NCBI RefSeq assembly: GCF_003259375.1
Contig: NZ_QLLN01000006.1
Span: forward strand, 329,364-393,363
DNA: 64,000 nucleotides
Direction of reading: 5' to 3'
Origin: Arenibacter echinorum
GTDB lineage: Bacteria; Bacteroidota; Bacteroidia; Flavobacteriales; Flavobacteriaceae
The notes beneath the pieces were generated by a model. It ran no database searches and was not told where the DNA came from. It was given only the letters and a program-made list of their open reading frames with translations. How positions within the stretch are numbered: position 1 is the first letter of the stretch; every line of letters begins with the position of its first letter. Made by a program: the position numbers and the translations under genes. Below, piece by piece: positions 29,101 to 36,967 of the stretch.

Positions 29101-29566
29101 CGGGTAAAGGAGTTCCATTTCCATCCCCAACGTTTCCAGTTACGGTCAGTTGTTGTATTACCGCACCTATTGGGATATCATCCTTTAATTTAATAACACT
29201 CGGAGGTTGTTTGGTAAGTACAATCTGTCTGTTGTCCAACACCTCATACTTTATGTGGGTATCTTTAAAGAGTTGATTTAATATTTCATAAATTTTTTCT
29301 TTTTTAACATGGATTGCTATTGTTCGCCCAAGGTCAATTTCTTTATTCTTATATAGAAATCTAAATTCACTTTTACCTTCAATTTCCTTAAATACGTCAT
29401 TTATAGATATTTGATCATAATCAAGTGAAATCTTTGTGTTCTGTGAATATGAATTGGCTTGAATCTTAAAAAGTGAAACTATAAGAAGGAAGGTGGTTAG
29501 TTTCATTTTGAGGGTCATTTTGAAAGGAATAGGGCTAGGCCATCCCTTAAAACAGATATTTTTCAT
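26126..29566 (-). CDS. SusC/RagA TonB-linked outer-membrane receptor with STN domain
   Basis: An 1146-residue TonB-dependent transporter. Domains in order: N-terminal leader, STN domain (about residues 60-115, with KISLDYDQISINDVFKEIE), carboxypeptidase-like DUF4480 domain (~135-215, LPGANVVVKGTSNGVTADFDG), plug with the SusC signature (LDEVVVTALGIKRNEKALA), and a beta barrel ending in LDLNLKF. The STN domain links it to the FecR/ECF sigma pair at 29709-31583, so substrate-induced transcription is likely. With SusD it imports a nutrient using TonB energy. Confidence 0.94.
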   Translation of the reverse strand: MKNICFKGWPSPIPFKMTLKMKLTTFLLIVSLFKIQANSYSQNTKISLDYDQISINDVFKEIEGKSEFRFLYKNKEIDLGRTIAIHVKKEKIYEILNQLFKDTHIKYEVLDNRQIVLTKQPPSVIKLKDDIPIGAVIQQLTVTGNVGDGNGTPLPGANVVVKGTSNGVTADFDGNFTINLKDANAVLVISYVGFATKEINLNGQSNISVTLLEDAAGLDEVVVTALGIKRNEKALAYSVSEVGGEKFTEAREANVANALTGKIAGVNATGLATGPGGSSRVIIRGNGSLSGDNQPLYVVNGMPIDNSIPGGGSSTGGQGINVDRGDGIAGINPDDIETISVLKGGAAAALYGSRAANGVILITTKKGKVQKGIGVEYSGNVTYDTPSMFPDYQYEYGAGSNGTKPTTKDQAIEWGRLSFGAPMDGTPVIQFDGVERPYSPVYVKDNIKNFYRTGTNIVNTVALTGGVEAINFRLSLSNLEAKSVVPNSYFNRKTANLSLNSKLGEKLNVEAVAQYNLEKANNRPGTGYADDNAAWATHLVSNTVDVRNMAPGYNEDGSEILWNPVNVANNPYWVVNRYKNFDTKNRFIGQVNITYDILKNLSARGTMSKDFYYFEYVGITPSYTAFRPGGSYESLQANVSETNLLFTLNYNTKFFEKFSFSAMAGGNQQRNVNNSTAIDGQQFTIPEYYSYTNLSTLTTTPDNRRTGVNSLFGSIDIGYKELAFLTLTGREDWFSTLSPENNHIFYPSVGGSFLLSQAVVLPDVFNFVKLRSSWAQVGGGAPDPYLINQAYGIVQGGHNGRPVQEISSSLVTNPDLRPYTSTTYEVGLNAKMLEYRLGIDLTFYNRTTTDDIVQTDISTGSGYTRALLNVGKIGNKGIELLITSSPIKNEDFQWDVSYNMAYNKSEIKQLAEGLSTIQIGSGIGGGSIQNVVGRPYGTIWGYKMATNDNGDKIFDSNSGYELRSEITEIGEGVPPLTMGFTNEFSYKDFSLNILLDGKFGNSMFSNLAQYSHRFGLTKATLPGRENGLPLSGVDTAGNPYQRVVPVEELDTYYDNHKRYTDIFVYDGSFVKLREVVLSYKIPVERLSFVNLQSASISLVGRNIAILYKNTDLFDPESSYTNGNAQGLEAFGVPRTRSIGLDLNLKF

Positions 29567-29708
29567 ATTTTTGTTTGGTTAATCGGTTTAACAATAGTCA
29601 ACGTTAAATCACATTATCTCAATTCGGGGGATGGTCGGACATTCCCCGTTTTATGTGATATAACAAAATTTACTTTAGTTCTGTTTGTTAATTCATAGGC
29701 AATCAGTT

Positions 29709-30860
29709 TTAGTTTATTGTTATAACATTGTTTTCACTTATAGTAAAGTGATAAGGGCTATTTTTAGATATATAGTTAATTACCTGTTCAATATTTTCTT
29801 TTTCTACATTAAAAGTAGCACTAAAAATTTCGTCATTTAATGACTGATTATTATTTATTATGGTGCAGTTGTAACTTCTTTCCAATTTTTTAATAATATC
29901 CTTGAAAGGCACTGCTCGAAATACCAATTGACCGTTCATCCAGGCCAAAGTCGAGGGAATATCAGCCTTAGCAACTACCATTTGTTTTTGAACTTTATCC
30001 CAAATTGCCTCATGTTCAGGTTGTAAAAGAACAGCTGTAGCATTTTCTATATTATTATCTAGCAGCTGAACTGACCCTTCGACCAATACCGTATTCATAG
30101 ACCTGTCATCTACGTAGGCGGATACGTTAAATTGAGTTCCCAATACCTTGACATTAATGCTTTCGGCATTAACTATAAAGGGGTCTCTATTCTTGGTGAC
30201 TTCAAAAAATGCCTCTCCAGATAGAAAAACTTTCCGATCAGCATTGGGAATAAATTTAACTGGGAATTTCATACTTGAACCAGAGTTTAAAAATACCCGA
30301 GTCCCGTCAGAAAGTGTCACTTGAAACCTTTTGCCATAGGGTACTTTAAGAGTATTGTAAACGAGCTCGGAAAGTTCCGTATCCTCATATTGAATACCCT
30401 GTTTTATTTGTTTCCCAATAACTTCACCCTTTTCCGAAACAATGTCTTGAGTTTCCTCCTCTTTCAGTATGACAGATCGCCCATTTTCCAACTCTAAGGT
30501 TATTGTTTGATCAGTTTGTAATGGCACAGTAATTGGAGGTGTTAATTTTTCCTTTTGAAATAAAAACACTACCCCTAGGGCTATTACCAATATGGCAGCA
30601 TATTTAGCAATACTTAAAACACGCTTTCTCCTGTACTGCCTTTTATCTTTTTGAATTTTATTAAGTAAAAGTCTTTTTACTTCCTCAGTATTATATGTGC
30701 TCAATTTAAAATCTATTGAATAATTAATTTTAACATATTCCTGAAACGTCTCCTTATTCCCTGGCTGTTCCAGCCAAAAAACAAGCTCATCCAGTTCATC
30801 CTGCGTTATGGAATGGTTAACATATTTTACTATTAGACTATCACTATGATTCGGCTTCAT
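29709..30860 (-). CDS. FecR-family anti-sigma factor
   Basis: A 383-residue inner-membrane protein: a cytosolic N-terminal ~80 residues, one transmembrane segment (YAAILVIALGVVFLF, about residues 87-101), a periplasmic FecR domain (VPYGKRFQVTLSDGTRVFLNSGS to FIVNAESINVKVLGTQFNVSAY) and a C-terminal DUF4974 domain (FKDIIKKLERSYNCTI). It holds the divergent ECF sigma factor at 30984 inactive and passes the signal from the SusC STN domain. It is 143 bases upstream of SusC. Confidence 0.93.
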   Translation of the reverse strand: MKPNHSDSLIVKYVNHSITQDELDELVFWLEQPGNKETFQEYVKINYSIDFKLSTYNTEEVKRLLLNKIQKDKRQYRRKRVLSIAKYAAILVIALGVVFLFQKEKLTPPITVPLQTDQTITLELENGRSVILKEEETQDIVSEKGEVIGKQIKQGIQYEDTELSELVYNTLKVPYGKRFQVTLSDGTRVFLNSGSSMKFPVKFIPNADRKVFLSGEAFFEVTKNRDPFIVNAESINVKVLGTQFNVSAYVDDRSMNTVLVEGSVQLLDNNIENATAVLLQPEHEAIWDKVQKQMVVAKADIPSTLAWMNGQLVFRAVPFKDIIKKLERSYNCTIINNNQSLNDEIFSATFNVEKENIEQVINYISKNSPYHFTISENNVITIN

Positions 30861-30983
30861 AACTTATTAAATCTATAATAATTTAGTTAATTCTATTTGA
30901 ATTACGGAGCCATTTTGCTAATCCCCTACTTTTTTCCAAAAAAAATTCACATATTTGAATAATTCTTTTTTAAAAGTCGAAAA

Positions 30984-31583
30984 ATGATGTGGGATTTTAG
31001 TATCAATTCCGTTTTGATAGATCAGTTGGAAAAGGGCAATGAAAAGGCTTTTTCCTTTTTAGTCGATAACTATAATCACAGGTTATGCGTTTATGCTAAT
31101 AGTTTGGTAAATGACAAGGTGAGAGCCCAAGATATAGTACAGAATGTTTTTATAAAAACTTGGGAAAGAAGGGAAATGCTAAAAAACAATCTTTCTATCA
31201 AGGGGTTTATGTATCGAGCTGTCCACAATGAGTTTATTGATCAATATAGAAGTAATAAATCCCTTTTGGCGTTAGAAAAATTATATGTAGACACCATTTT
31301 ACAATTTGAAAAGGAATCGGAATCAGAAAAAATAGAGAAAATAATGAATATGGTGATGTGTGCCATAAACGAACTACCCCCAAAATGCCAACAAATTTTT
31401 CTTTTGAGCAAAAAAGAAGGATTGGACAACATTGAAATCGCTGAATACTTGGAAATATCGCGTAAGACTGTTGAGAATCAAATAACTAAAGCCTTTGCCA
31501 TCTTAAGGGAAAAGCTAGGAAAGAAATATGAGATGATAATGTTTCTTGTCTTCGGTAGCGAAATTAAAGGATTGGCAAAATAA
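30984..31583 (+). CDS. ECF RNA polymerase sigma factor (SusCD-linked)
   Basis: A 199-residue ECF sigma factor. Region 2 is visible around residues 25-70 (DNYNHRLCVYANSLVNDK, AQDIVQNVFIKTWE). Region 4 lies at about 130-180 (LPPKCQQIFLLSKKEGLDN, RKTVENQITKAF). A hydrophobic C-terminal tail (IMFLVFGSEI) follows, shared with the second sigma factor at 45060. The gene is divergent from FecR, with 123 bases between them. It probably recruits RNA polymerase to the SusC promoter of the minus-strand cluster. The ATG at 30987 is an equally good start. Confidence 0.93.
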   Translation: MMWDFSINSVLIDQLEKGNEKAFSFLVDNYNHRLCVYANSLVNDKVRAQDIVQNVFIKTWERREMLKNNLSIKGFMYRAVHNEFIDQYRSNKSLLALEKLYVDTILQFEKESESEKIEKIMNMVMCAINELPPKCQQIFLLSKKEGLDNIEIAEYLEISRKTVENQITKAFAILREKLGKKYEMIMFLVFGSEIKGLAK

Positions 31584-31630
31584 CCAACTATCACAATTTT
31601 TTACTTATAAATCGGTAAGTAAATCTCTTT

Positions 31631-31834
31631 TCAAAATATTAAATTCAAATCATAATGTACACCCCGTCCAGCACCTACAGGATGTAAGCATTGTTTTTCA
31701 ACAATATCCTGCAAATCTCTGGTGGCCGTAGCTTTGGAACTTTTGGCGATAGACCTATATTTTTTTGCCAAAATGTCTGGACATGCTTTAATTTTTATTT
31801 TAAATGGCTCATATATTATTAAAAAATGAGCCGA
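31631..31834 (-). pseudogene. Remnant of a Fic-family protein (C-terminal winged helix)
   Basis: On the minus strand a frame of about 67 codons ends at TGA (31631-31633) and encodes YRSIAKSSKATATRDLQDIV and HPVGAGRGVHYDLNL. This matches the C-terminal winged-helix tail typical of Fic/DUF4172-type proteins. A TAA (31835-31837) precedes it and there is no start codon, no Fic core motif (HPFxxGNGR) and no upstream part. It is therefore a fragment, probably of a gene lost by deletion. The terminator hairpin overlaps its upstream end. Confidence 0.72.
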
Positions 31835-31857
31835 TTAGGTCTATTAATCGGCTCATT
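31825..31857 (-). terminator. Strong terminator after the MCP-like gene
   Basis: A perfect 13-bp stem pairs 31825-31837 with 31845-31857 around a 7-base loop. On the minus strand it is followed by a run of six T, so it terminates transcription from the gene ending at 32115. It may also act on plus-strand transcripts. Confidence 0.8.
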
Positions 31858-32114
31858 GCATTATTTTCTATTGCTTTCAAAGTAAAGTTATATCTTGGTA
31901 GGGAAATTACAGGAGGGGATTAAGTACGCCCAGGTGCAAATGCACTTCTTTAACCCAATGCTAATTTCCGTGTACTTTCCGCGACTTTTTGTACCTCAAT
32001 TTACACCTAACCCAATAAACATGGGCTTTTCATATTTCTGTATCGGGAAATAACCTCAGCAAAGGGTCTACTGAAATAGAATGATTACTACAAAGAAAAA
32101 GATACTGGAATAAT

Positions 32115-32762
32115 TTAAGCATCTTTCCCAATCATCCTTATAAACGGTTTTTCTCCGTGAAAAATAATGAGTACCATAAGAAGACCAATGACAATCAAAA
32201 ATGCAACTTGAAGTTTAGATAGCAACAGATTCATACTTAATGCCTTATTGGATAAATAAGTCAACTGACGCCCTTCAGAAAGCTGCACTTTGGAAAGTTT
32301 ATCCAGATTGTCGCTAATTTTTGTAAATAGTGCACTGAATTCTTTTGAAGGTCCCATTTCCTCAGATGCATGTGTCTTAGACAATCCATTTTCCAAGGAT
32401 TGTAATTCATTATAGTTTTTCTTAAGCAGTTCAAAATGGACCCCTTCATTGGGTGTTAATTCGGTTTTAGAAAAATTCTCCAGAAGTTCCGCAATACTGT
32501 TGCCGTTAACATTATGGGCAGTAGTCCCTTCCGATGAGGTCAACTCCAACTCTTTCTGGTGAAAAAGGTTGTTAAGTCTATAGATGTACTCAAGGGCTAC
32601 AACACGATCTTCAAAAACAGAGTTAACGGTATGGTCTGCGGTAGAGAAGTTTCTTCTGTTTAATTCATTTGATGTAAGCACCAATAAAAATGCTATGGCC
32701 AAGATAAAACCGGTATTAAGACGCTGTTTTAGAGTCAATTTTTTGTGCATTTTTTTGTGCAT
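32115..32762 (-). CDS. MCP four-helix-bundle sensor-like membrane protein
   Basis: A 215-residue protein with two transmembrane segments (TGFILAIAFLLVLTS near residues 17-32 and AFLIVIGLLMVLIIF near 187-201) around a helical periplasmic region with long heptad-like stretches. This is the layout of the ligand-binding part of chemoreceptors (four-helix-bundle MCP), but no HAMP, kinase or methyl-accepting signalling domain follows. The N-terminus starts MHKKMHKK because of a 12-base tandem duplication; the second Met at 32750 is an equally possible start. Function unknown. Confidence 0.75.
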   Translation of the reverse strand: MHKKMHKKLTLKQRLNTGFILAIAFLLVLTSNELNRRNFSTADHTVNSVFEDRVVALEYIYRLNNLFHQKELELTSSEGTTAHNVNGNSIAELLENFSKTELTPNEGVHFELLKKNYNELQSLENGLSKTHASEEMGPSKEFSALFTKISDNLDKLSKVQLSEGRQLTYLSNKALSMNLLLSKLQVAFLIVIGLLMVLIIFHGEKPFIRMIGKDA

Positions 32763-32908
32763 TTTTTTGTTTTATTAGTGTTTACATGGAATTATTAAAA
32801 AAGTATCAAATTATACAATGGGATAAAAATATCCGTCCAGTCCTTAACTAACCAACTTGTGCAACTAAAACAACCCGGAACTGGACGGATAAACCAACTA
32901 TTTAAATA

Positions 32909-33277
32909 TTAAATTCCACTAAGTTCGCCTGATTCAAGTGCATTCTTTAAATCTGCAGATACAACACTATGGATACCAAAAAATCGTCCACCATCAGTCC
33001 TTTTGATCTTGACCTGTAGGGTACCGTCCTTTTTTTCCTTAACATCTGTAACCACTACTTTGACCCCTTCCATTTTTTTATAGTTGGCAATACCCCCGGA
33101 TTTAATTATAGTATTGGCTCTTGGAAAATCAATATGCTTAAAACTAGGAGCATCTGGGCGCCCAATCTGAAGTATATCACCCGCCTTTACCTCTTTAAGA
33201 ACTTCGGGACTACCACTTTGTGCATTAATGTTTAAGGTTGCCACCATGAATAAGACTGCAAAAAATAATTTTTTCAT
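32909..33277 (-). CDS. Small exported protein of unknown function
   Basis: A 122-residue protein with a Sec signal peptide (MKKLFFAVLFMVATLNINA, cleavage before QSGSP). The frame extends to a TTG at 33304, but the ATG at 33277 fits the signal peptide and is preferred. The mature part has alternating strands (VVVTDVKEKKDGTLQVKIKR) suggestive of a small beta fold, and conserved-looking KAGDILQIGRP. No family was recognised. Likely periplasmic. It is next to the MCP-like gene (about 146 bases), but a shared transcript is uncertain. Confidence 0.72.
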   Translation of the reverse strand: MKKLFFAVLFMVATLNINAQSGSPEVLKEVKAGDILQIGRPDAPSFKHIDFPRANTIIKSGGIANYKKMEGVKVVVTDVKEKKDGTLQVKIKRTDGGRFFGIHSVVSADLKNALESGELSGI

Positions 33278-33304
33278 AACTCTGTTTTTAAAGGTTTCAT
33301 TCAA

Positions 33305-33905
33305 TTTTTTCTGTTTTTTTATTTTAGGTCTCCGAATTTCATTAATATCCGCTTGTTATATCAATCGAATATTATGCGAATCGCTCTCTAAATATTTATG
33401 GGCCTAGAGCAAAGCCTGTGCCATGTAAAATGGCATATTAAAAACACAAACCGTAATCCCTTGAAATTCAGTAAATAAAATTTTATGTGAAGATTGTAAG
33501 CAGAAATTTAAACTGGGGAATTTTGCATCAATTGGGAAATTTCACCCCAGTCATAATTTGGGTTTTTGCGAAGAATTCATTTGATCCATTCCTACAATTT
33601 AGCCTAGTCCCAATATTAAAATCTAATAGTTTGGATGCTAACCTTCTTTATTTGCTGGGAACACTTTTTATTTCAAATTGATTTTTAACGGATAGGATTT
33701 ATTGTTCCGGTATCTCAACCATCGATCTCCGTCATTACTTCCATTTTTTTATCTCAATTCCAACAATACCAAATAACATAGGATTTTCATATTTCTTCCC
33801 GGTTACAAAAAAAAAGGAACAATGGCCTCCCATTGTTCCTTTTGTAACTCAACTAACTCCAAACTTAATATCTATAATCTTATGGCTCTTTAACTGGAAT
33901 ATTTA
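33305..33905. other. 601-base spacer before the sulfatase cluster
   Basis: Contains the terminator at 33,813-33,842 near its right end. A 64-codon plus-strand frame (33,487-33,681) is Leu/Ile-rich but lacks support. No other feature was seen. Confidence 0.45.
33813..33842 (-). terminator. Intrinsic terminator of the sulfatase/SusCD cluster
   Basis: A perfect 13-bp stem (33813-33825 with 33830-33842, loop CCTC) contains the same GGAACAATGG core as the terminator at 14,910. On the minus strand it is followed by a run of about nine T. It lies about 64 bases past the last sulfatase stop. Confidence 0.87.
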
Positions 33906-35282
33906 TTATTCTGATATCACCTCTACACCTTTAAAAACATCCTTTTGCCAATTTTTAAGTTTTTTAAGTAACTGCTTTACTATTTTAGGATGGTATTCGG
34001 CAAGATCATTGTTTTCTGAAATATCTTTTGACAAATCAAATAACTCAACTGCTTCCTGGCCGTCCGATTTAATAGTCACGAGTTTCCAATTATCACTTCT
34101 GACTGCATTTTTATTTCCAAAATTCCAAAACAGATCCCGCTTTGGCAACGCCTCATTGGATAGGAGATGATTCTTAATACTCAGTCCGTCTATCACAGTA
34201 CTTTCTGGCTCTTCCCCAATAAAATCTAAAAATGTGGGTAGAAAGTCCATCGTAAGTACAGGAGTTTCGATAACGGTTCCTGCATTAAATTCTTTTGGAT
34301 ACCACGCAATGGCCGGAACACGATGACCACCTTCATACAAACCGGCTTTAAACCCTCTTAGGTTCCCGTTGCTGCCATTTTGTGAGGCTCCGTTATCAGA
34401 GCAAAAAATTACGATGGTGTTCCTATCGAGTCCAGTGTCCTTGAGTTTTTGCATGATCTTGCCCACACCCTCATCGAAAACCTCAACCATTTCCTTGTAA
34501 ATACCAGGTATACTATCTTCCGGTACAGGATCGGTGCCTCTTTCCCCAACCCTGCGAAGGGCCTTATCAGTTCTTCTCTGATATGGGTAATGAGGGGACT
34601 CATGTGGAAGATATAAGAAAAATGGTTTTTCAGTTTTTTTAGGGTTATTCCTATCTATAAAATCCAAACCATATTCTGTTATCAAGTCGGTCGTATAGCC
34701 TTTATCATCCTTAATTTCCGTGTCATTCCACCAATCAAAATATCCTTCCTGGTCTAGATGTGCATGGTAATCTACATTCCCACTCACAAAACCACTAAAA
34801 TCATCAAACCCTTGTAGGGAGGGATTAAACTTGGGGTCGTACCCTAAATGCCATTTTCCGAAAATCCCTGTGATATAACCATGTTTTTTAAGTTCATCGG
34901 CAATGGTTATCTCCTCAATAGCCAAGCCTACTTCTCTGTGGCTTGCTGCCGTAATGACGCCCCCTACCCCAGTCCGCTGCTGATATTTACCTGTTAATAG
35001 TGCTGCTCGTGTGGGACTACAAACTGCCCCATTGGAATGAAAGTCCGTAAACCGTATTCCTTCCATAGCCAACCTATCAATATTTGGGGTATTGATGTAA
35101 GTATTGCCATAACAGGAGATGTCACCATAACCCAAATCATCGGCCATGATAAGAATAAAATTAGGTTTAAGGACTTTCCTATCGTTATCTATACTTTTAT
35201 TTTCCTGCGAGAAAACCGAATTCAATGTTATTAAAGTGACAAGAAAGAAAAATACTTTATTAAGTGTTTTATTGATCATCAT
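33906..35282 (-). CDS. S1-family sulfatase (exported)
   Basis: A 458-residue formylglycine sulfatase. A signal peptide (MMINKTLNKVFFFLVTLI) is followed by the metal-binding start FILIMADDLGYGD and the activation motif CSPTRAALLTG, whose Cys is converted to formylglycine. Later motifs GKWHLGYDP, FCSDNGASQNGS and EGGHRVPAIAWYP complete the active site. The frame allows a start at 35309; the ATG at 35282 (or 35279) fits the signal peptide. It is the last gene of the cluster. It removes sulfate esters from a polysaccharide or oligosaccharide in the periplasm or at the surface; subfamily and linkage are unknown. Confidence 0.9.
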   Translation of the reverse strand: MMINKTLNKVFFFLVTLITLNSVFSQENKSIDNDRKVLKPNFILIMADDLGYGDISCYGNTYINTPNIDRLAMEGIRFTDFHSNGAVCSPTRAALLTGKYQQRTGVGGVITAASHREVGLAIEEITIADELKKHGYITGIFGKWHLGYDPKFNPSLQGFDDFSGFVSGNVDYHAHLDQEGYFDWWNDTEIKDDKGYTTDLITEYGLDFIDRNNPKKTEKPFFLYLPHESPHYPYQRRTDKALRRVGERGTDPVPEDSIPGIYKEMVEVFDEGVGKIMQKLKDTGLDRNTIVIFCSDNGASQNGSNGNLRGFKAGLYEGGHRVPAIAWYPKEFNAGTVIETPVLTMDFLPTFLDFIGEEPESTVIDGLSIKNHLLSNEALPKRDLFWNFGNKNAVRSDNWKLVTIKSDGQEAVELFDLSKDISENNDLAEYHPKIVKQLLKKLKNWQKDVFKGVEVISE

Positions 35283-35322
35283 TCCTAAAACAATTTTGAT
35301 TCCATGCATTTTGGTGTAGTTT

Positions 35323-36897
35323 TTATTTGGCAGTGACAGGGGTCCGTTCTACGGAATATCCTTGTTCCCTATATTTTTGTAAAAGCTGGTCCATCGTATC
35401 TATTTTCTCTGGATGTTGAGCAAATAAATTGATGCGTTGCTCGGGGTCTTTCTCCAAATCGAACAATAGGCCTTCTCCTTCAAAGTCAGTATAATTCCTT
35501 AGCTTTTTAAAGGAGTCCGGCATTTTTGTATGTTCTCCAGAAGGAGCATTGATATAAAGCCACTTACCCTGCCTCAACCCCCATTCCTTTTCAAAGGTGT
35601 TGTGAACCGTAGCTTCGCGTAAGGGTGAAGTATATTTTCCCCCCTTAAAAACCGGTAGTAAATTATAGCTATCCGGAGCTGCTCCTTCTGCCAAGGGAGT
35701 ATTGGTGACTGCTGCCAGTGTGGCCATGATATCCACCTGGGATATTACCTCCCTGGAAACGGAACCGGCACTGACCTTTCCTGGCCATTTTACAATAAAT
35801 GGCACGTGGTGGCCTCCTTCCCATACATCTCGTTTTAAACCCCTAAAATCACCCATACTAAAGTGGCCGTATTTTTCTGCCCGTTCAAAAGCATATTTTT
35901 CCGGACCATTATCGGCACTAAATATAACAATGGTATTCTTATCTAAACCTTTCTCTTTCAAGGCTTTTAACACCTGTCCGGCAACCCAGTCCGTCTGTAC
36001 CATAAAATCTCCATAACCCCCTGCTTCAGACGTTCCAATAAACTCATCGTTAGGAATTATAGGTGCATGCGGCGAGGGAAGTGCAAAATATAGAAAAAAG
36101 GATTTGTCCTTCTCTTGTCTATTTACGTATTCCACTGCTTTTTGGGTAAGGGTAGGTAATACCTTATAAGGGTCCCATCCTTCTACCATTGGTCCCGGAC
36201 GAAATTCCCAATTCCCTTCCTTAGTCTCAAAACCTCTCTTAACAATGTCTTGATCTTTTGTTGGCAGTTCTATGAATTTATCGTTTTCAATCCATGCATA
36301 GGGTGGGAAATTTATGGTTCCATCACCAAAATAGTAATCAAAACCTCGATCTAAAGGTCCGCCTGAAATTGGAGCACTCCAATCTAAATCCTCAGGAAGG
36401 TAGTAGTTAACCTCTCTTTCCCCCTGCACCGTTTTTCCTGATGGCTCATTCTTAAATTTCCAATCCCATCCCAAATGCCACTTACCGATACAAGCCGTAG
36501 TGTAGCCTGATTTTTGTAAAACCTGTGGAAGTGTAACATCGGATTCCTTGAAGAAGGGTTTGCCAAATGAATTTACTATTCCATGTTGATTTCGCCAATG
36601 GTATGTCCCGGTTAACAAAGCAAAACGACTGGGAGAACAGATTCCAGAAGAACTGTGGGCATCCGTAAAACGCATACCTTCCGAAGCCAATTGATCAAGA
36701 TTAGGTGTAGGTATTTTAGAGTCTGGATTCTGACAATTAAGATCTCCGTAGCCCATATCATCGGCATAAATTATAACAATATTGGGCAAGTCTTCTTTTT
36801 GCATTGCCCCCTCTTTCTTGGATTGTTGATTACCTCCACAAGAGGTAATGAGAACCATAAAAAAACATGCCGCCGAACGTTTAAAGATTTTATTCAT
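35323..36897 (-). CDS. S1-family sulfatase lipoprotein
   Basis: A 524-residue sulfatase with a lipobox (MVLITSCGG), so it is probably anchored as a lipoprotein. Motifs: [13 protein letters not shown], the activation motif [17 protein letters not shown] (Cys near residue 87), [20 protein letters not shown] and [14 protein letters not shown]. It is in the middle of three co-directional sulfatases. Resembles the larger arylsulfatase-A-like group. Which sulfate position it cuts cannot be said. It is 40 bases downstream (in its own frame) of the previous gene's neighbour, so co-transcription is likely. Confidence 0.92.
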   Translation of the reverse strand: MNKIFKRSAACFFMVLITSCGGNQQSKKEGAMQKEDLPNIVIIYADDMGYGDLNCQNPDSKIPTPNLDQLASEGMRFTDAHSSSGICSPSRFALLTGTYHWRNQHGIVNSFGKPFFKESDVTLPQVLQKSGYTTACIGKWHLGWDWKFKNEPSGKTVQGEREVNYYLPEDLDWSAPISGGPLDRGFDYYFGDGTINFPPYAWIENDKFIELPTKDQDIVKRGFETKEGNWEFRPGPMVEGWDPYKVLPTLTQKAVEYVNRQEKDKSFFLYFALPSPHAPIIPNDEFIGTSEAGGYGDFMVQTDWVAGQVLKALKEKGLDKNTIVIFSADNGPEKYAFERAEKYGHFSMGDFRGLKRDVWEGGHHVPFIVKWPGKVSAGSVSREVISQVDIMATLAAVTNTPLAEGAAPDSYNLLPVFKGGKYTSPLREATVHNTFEKEWGLRQGKWLYINAPSGEHTKMPDSFKKLRNYTDFEGEGLLFDLEKDPEQRINLFAQHPEKIDTMDQLLQKYREQGYSVERTPVTAK

Positions 36898-36967
36898 TTG
36901 ATTCTATAATTGTATGTTTAGGTCGATTACATTTTTTTTGTGGGCCAATATGCCCCAACTTAAATAA

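Larger units (their letters stand above)
31584..32114. other. Spacer holding a Fic remnant and a terminator
   Basis: 531 bases between the ECF sigma gene and the MCP-like gene. It contains the Fic C-terminal relic (31,631-31,834), the strong hairpin at 31,825, and a block at about 31,985-32,045 that resembles one at 33,741-33,800. No intact gene was found. Confidence 0.6.

Noticed and set aside
33487..33681. 64-codon plus-strand frame between a small exported gene and the sulfatases
   Set aside because: No recognisable family and no start context; kept only as a note in the spacer entry.
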